64,000 nt of DNA from Sporolactobacillus sp. Y61 (GTDB taxonomy: Bacteria; Bacillota; Bacilli; Bacillales; Sporolactobacillaceae). The position numbers and the translations under genes are program-made. The stretch is taken from positions 2,232,001 to 2,296,000 of the forward strand of contig NZ_CP159510.1 in the NCBI RefSeq assembly GCF_040529185.1, in the 5' to 3' direction. Below, piece by piece: positions 61,953-64,000 of the stretch. The notes under the pieces are model-generated. The model did no database searches. It was not told the origin of the DNA and was given only the letters and a program-made list of their open reading frames with translations. The stretch's first letter is position 1; every line of letters begins with the position of its first letter.

Positions 61953-64000
61953 ATGCCACATCAGCACAAATACACTAATGAACTAATCCATTCAAAGTCA
62001 CCATATTTACTTCAACATGCGCATAATCCAGTCAATTGGATGGAGTGGTCACATAGGGCATTTAGAAAAGCAAAAAAGGAAAATAAGCCAATATTGGTCA
62101 GTATAGGCTATTCGTAGGGTGTGCCAAATCGACTTGTCACTGGTGTCATGTTATGGCAGCTGAATCCTTTGAAGATGAGGAAACTGCCGATCTTTTGAAC
62201 AATAATTATATCTCAGTCAAAGTTGATCGGGAAGAGAGACCGGATATTGATGCAGTTTATATGAAAGTGTGCCAGGCATTGACTGGTCAGGGAGGCTGGC
62301 CGCTGAATGTTTTTCTGACGCCTGATCAAAAACCGTTTTACGCCGGTACCTATTTCCCGAAGAAGAGCGCTTATGGTCGCCCGGGCTTTAAAGATGTGTT
62401 ACTCTCACTCAAAGAACAATACAACAGGAATCATGAGAAAATGGCAGAAATGGGTACGGAAATTGTCACTGCTCTGTCTCAGAGAACAAAAAGTCAGTCC
62501 ACGTTGCAGGAAGAGACAATTCATCAGGCCTTTCAAAACCTGTCACAAAGCTTCGACAAGGTCTGTGGCGGATTCGGGAGAGCACCAAAATTTCCTGCAC
62601 CACATCAGCTGATGTTTCTATTACGCTATGCGAAATGGACGGGGAACAGTCATGCAACAGAGATGGTGAAGAAGACGCTTGACGGGATGGCTGAGGGCGG
62701 AATTCATGATCATATAGGTGGGGGCTTTGCCCGTTATTCAACGGATGAACAATGGTTGATTCCACATTTCGAGAAAATGCTTTATGATCAGGCGATGCTG
62801 GCCCTTGCCTATACAGAAGCTTATCAGGTCACGAAGGACGAGGCTTATAAACAAACCATTGAAGATATTTTTTCATATTGTGAACGCGAGCTGCTTAGCA
62901 CTGAAGGTGGGTTTTTCTGCGCTGAAGATGCAGATTCTGAAGGAGAGGAAGGAAAATACTATCTCTGGAGTAAGACAGAAATTCTTTCACTCCTTGGGAA
63001 ACAGGAGGGGGAGGCATTCTGTGAGGCATACCGAATCACATCGGCAGGTAATTTTGCGGGCAGAAATATTCCGAACAGGATCGGGGTTAATCGGACACGA
63101 ACAGGTCAAAATCCGGATGTGTTGTCAGAGCAATTTAAGCATGCAAAGGAAATTTTGCTGAAAGCGAGGAACCAGCGGGTTCATCCAGGTAAGGATGATA
63201 AAATGCTGACTTCATGGAATGCATTGATGATCGTGGCCCTGGCATATGCCGGAAAGACATTACATAAAAAACATTATGTCAACATGGCGGAAACCGTGTA
63301 CCGTTTTATCAAAATAAAACTGATGAACGAAGGTAAACTCTTTGCCAGATTTCGCGAGGGCGAAGCCAAATTTTCTGCCTATCTGGATGATTATGCTTTT
63401 TTAGCTCTTTCGTGTGAGGCACTATATGAAGCTACTTTCCATGCCGGTTACTTGTCTGACATGAAAGAGCTCGCAGATCAGATGATCCGTCTGTTTTTTG
63501 ATCACGCGGGGAGAGCTTTCAGGATGGCTTCAACCGAAGCTGAACAGCTGGTGCTTCAGCCGGAGGAAGCCGTAGACAGTGCCATTCCTTCAGGGAACAG
63601 TGCAGCCGTATGGGTGCTGCTCAAACTTGCAGAACGTACGGGGTCAGATCATTATGAAAAGTTAGCACAACAGGTTTTTACCTCGTTCTCAGACGAAATA
63701 TCCACTTACCCGGCCGGTTATACGTCTATGCTGTCTGCTTTGATCTATCAGGTGTCAGGTCCGAAAGAACTGATTGTCCTGCAGGGGAACAAAGGTGAAG
63801 ACACCAGAAAGGCATTGGACCGTCTTTTCGAATCCTTTCTTCCCGAATTGACTGTATTTTCAGGGGATCTTCAGCAGCTCACTGACTTTAATCATAATCT
63901 GGATATTTATTCAACCATAAGCGACAGGACGACTTATTTCTACTGTGAACAGTTTGCCTGCCATTTGCCGGTCACCAAATTGAGCGACCTGCTCGCTCAG
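61953..64000 (+). pseudogene. yyaL: YyaL-type thioredoxin-domain protein (DUF255), interrupted and running off the right edge
   Basis: Starts at ATG 61953 behind AGAGGAGT with [20 protein letters not shown] and [14 protein letters not shown], the signature of the DUF255/SPATA20 family (thioredoxin-like N-terminus, glycosidase-like (alpha/alpha)6 barrel). At 62115-62131 a 17-base insert puts TAG into the frame and shifts it. Beyond, the family sequence resumes as TCHWCHVMAAESFEDEETAD and continues without stop to 64000 (GGWPLNVFLTPDQKPFYAGT, GGGFARYSTDEQWLIPHFEK). The insert sits one codon before the CHWC redox motif, so the full protein is not made. Function unknown. Confidence 0.88.
62115..62131 (+). 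other. 17-base insertion, candidate transposon excision footprint
   Basis: TAGGGTGTGCCAAATCG lies between the repeated TCG at 62112-62114 and 62129-62131. Removing it restores GYS-TCHWC. A three-base duplication of the target is the usual mark of IS insertion; 14 bases would then remain of the element. Confidence 0.45.

Noticed and set aside
1..64000. CRISPR arrays, tRNA or rRNA genes, intact IS elements or prophage genes
   Set aside because: I looked for regularly spaced repeats, cloverleaf ends, and transposase or integrase motifs and saw none. The only regular repeats (21427-21618) have too few, too degenerate copies for CRISPR.

Overview
The window looks like a chromosomal segment of a low-to-mid GC Gram-positive, spore-forming member of the Bacillales. 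The basis is gene content: a LexA/YneA SOS pair, YneF, Zur, CshA, an IDEAL-domain protein, a CcpC-type dyad before aconitase, an AdeR-type activator divergent from ald, and a spore-coat transglutaminase (Tgl). A Sporolactobacillus-like or related Bacillales host is my inference; no rRNA or tRNA gene is present to place it. The DNA is dense, housekeeping in character, and free of intact mobile elements or CRISPR arrays.

Layout. 1-4.5 kb: tail of an unknown gene, an AarF/UbiB-like kinase with a phasin-like partner, divergent lexA/yneA with SOS boxes, a candidate small RNA, yneF. 4.5-8.2 kb: an oxidoreductase, then nagA-nagB-nagR for amino-sugar catabolism with a palindromic operator. 8.2-11.6 kb: aconitase (frameshifted near its C-terminus), an orphan three-way-junction RNA, an FbpB-like micro-protein. 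11.7-24.5 kb: GrpB-like protein, GDSL hydrolase, D-amino acid transaminase, zwf, cshA, IDEAL protein, EamA transporter and RNase H-like protein, formate-THF ligase, a repeat-rich gap, a DUF2164 protein, a VIT1/CCC1 metal transporter behind two Fur-like boxes, and an HI0933-type flavoprotein. 24.7-33.2 kb: TrhO, a DHA2 efflux pump, tgl with a coupled unknown gene, thyA-dfrA, gapN. 33.2-38.3 kb: two related small barrel-domain proteins, a GNAT, an ABC-F protein behind a leader-peptide/terminator region, zur, and two membrane proteins.

38.5-42.4 kb is a muropeptide-recycling cluster (ykfA-ykfB-ykfC plus a beta-lactamase-fold serine hydrolase). NadE follows, then ald (two frameshifts) and adeR, an HpaB-type monooxygenase, an alpha/beta hydrolase, and an ArsR-like regulator with an MFS pump sharing one operator motif. 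hisC and an OatA-like O-acyltransferase precede a menaquinone cluster menF-menD-menH-menC that lacks menB and menE here. The right end holds a YyaL-type thioredoxin-domain gene broken by a 17-bp insertion and running off the edge.

The most interesting items are the orphan structured RNA (11162-11306), the candidate small RNA upstream of yneF, the apparent attenuator before the ABC-F gene, the possible excision footprint in yyaL, the unknown gene translationally coupled to tgl, and the cluster of small lesions in central genes (acnA, ald, yyaL), which may be real decay or sequencing error.
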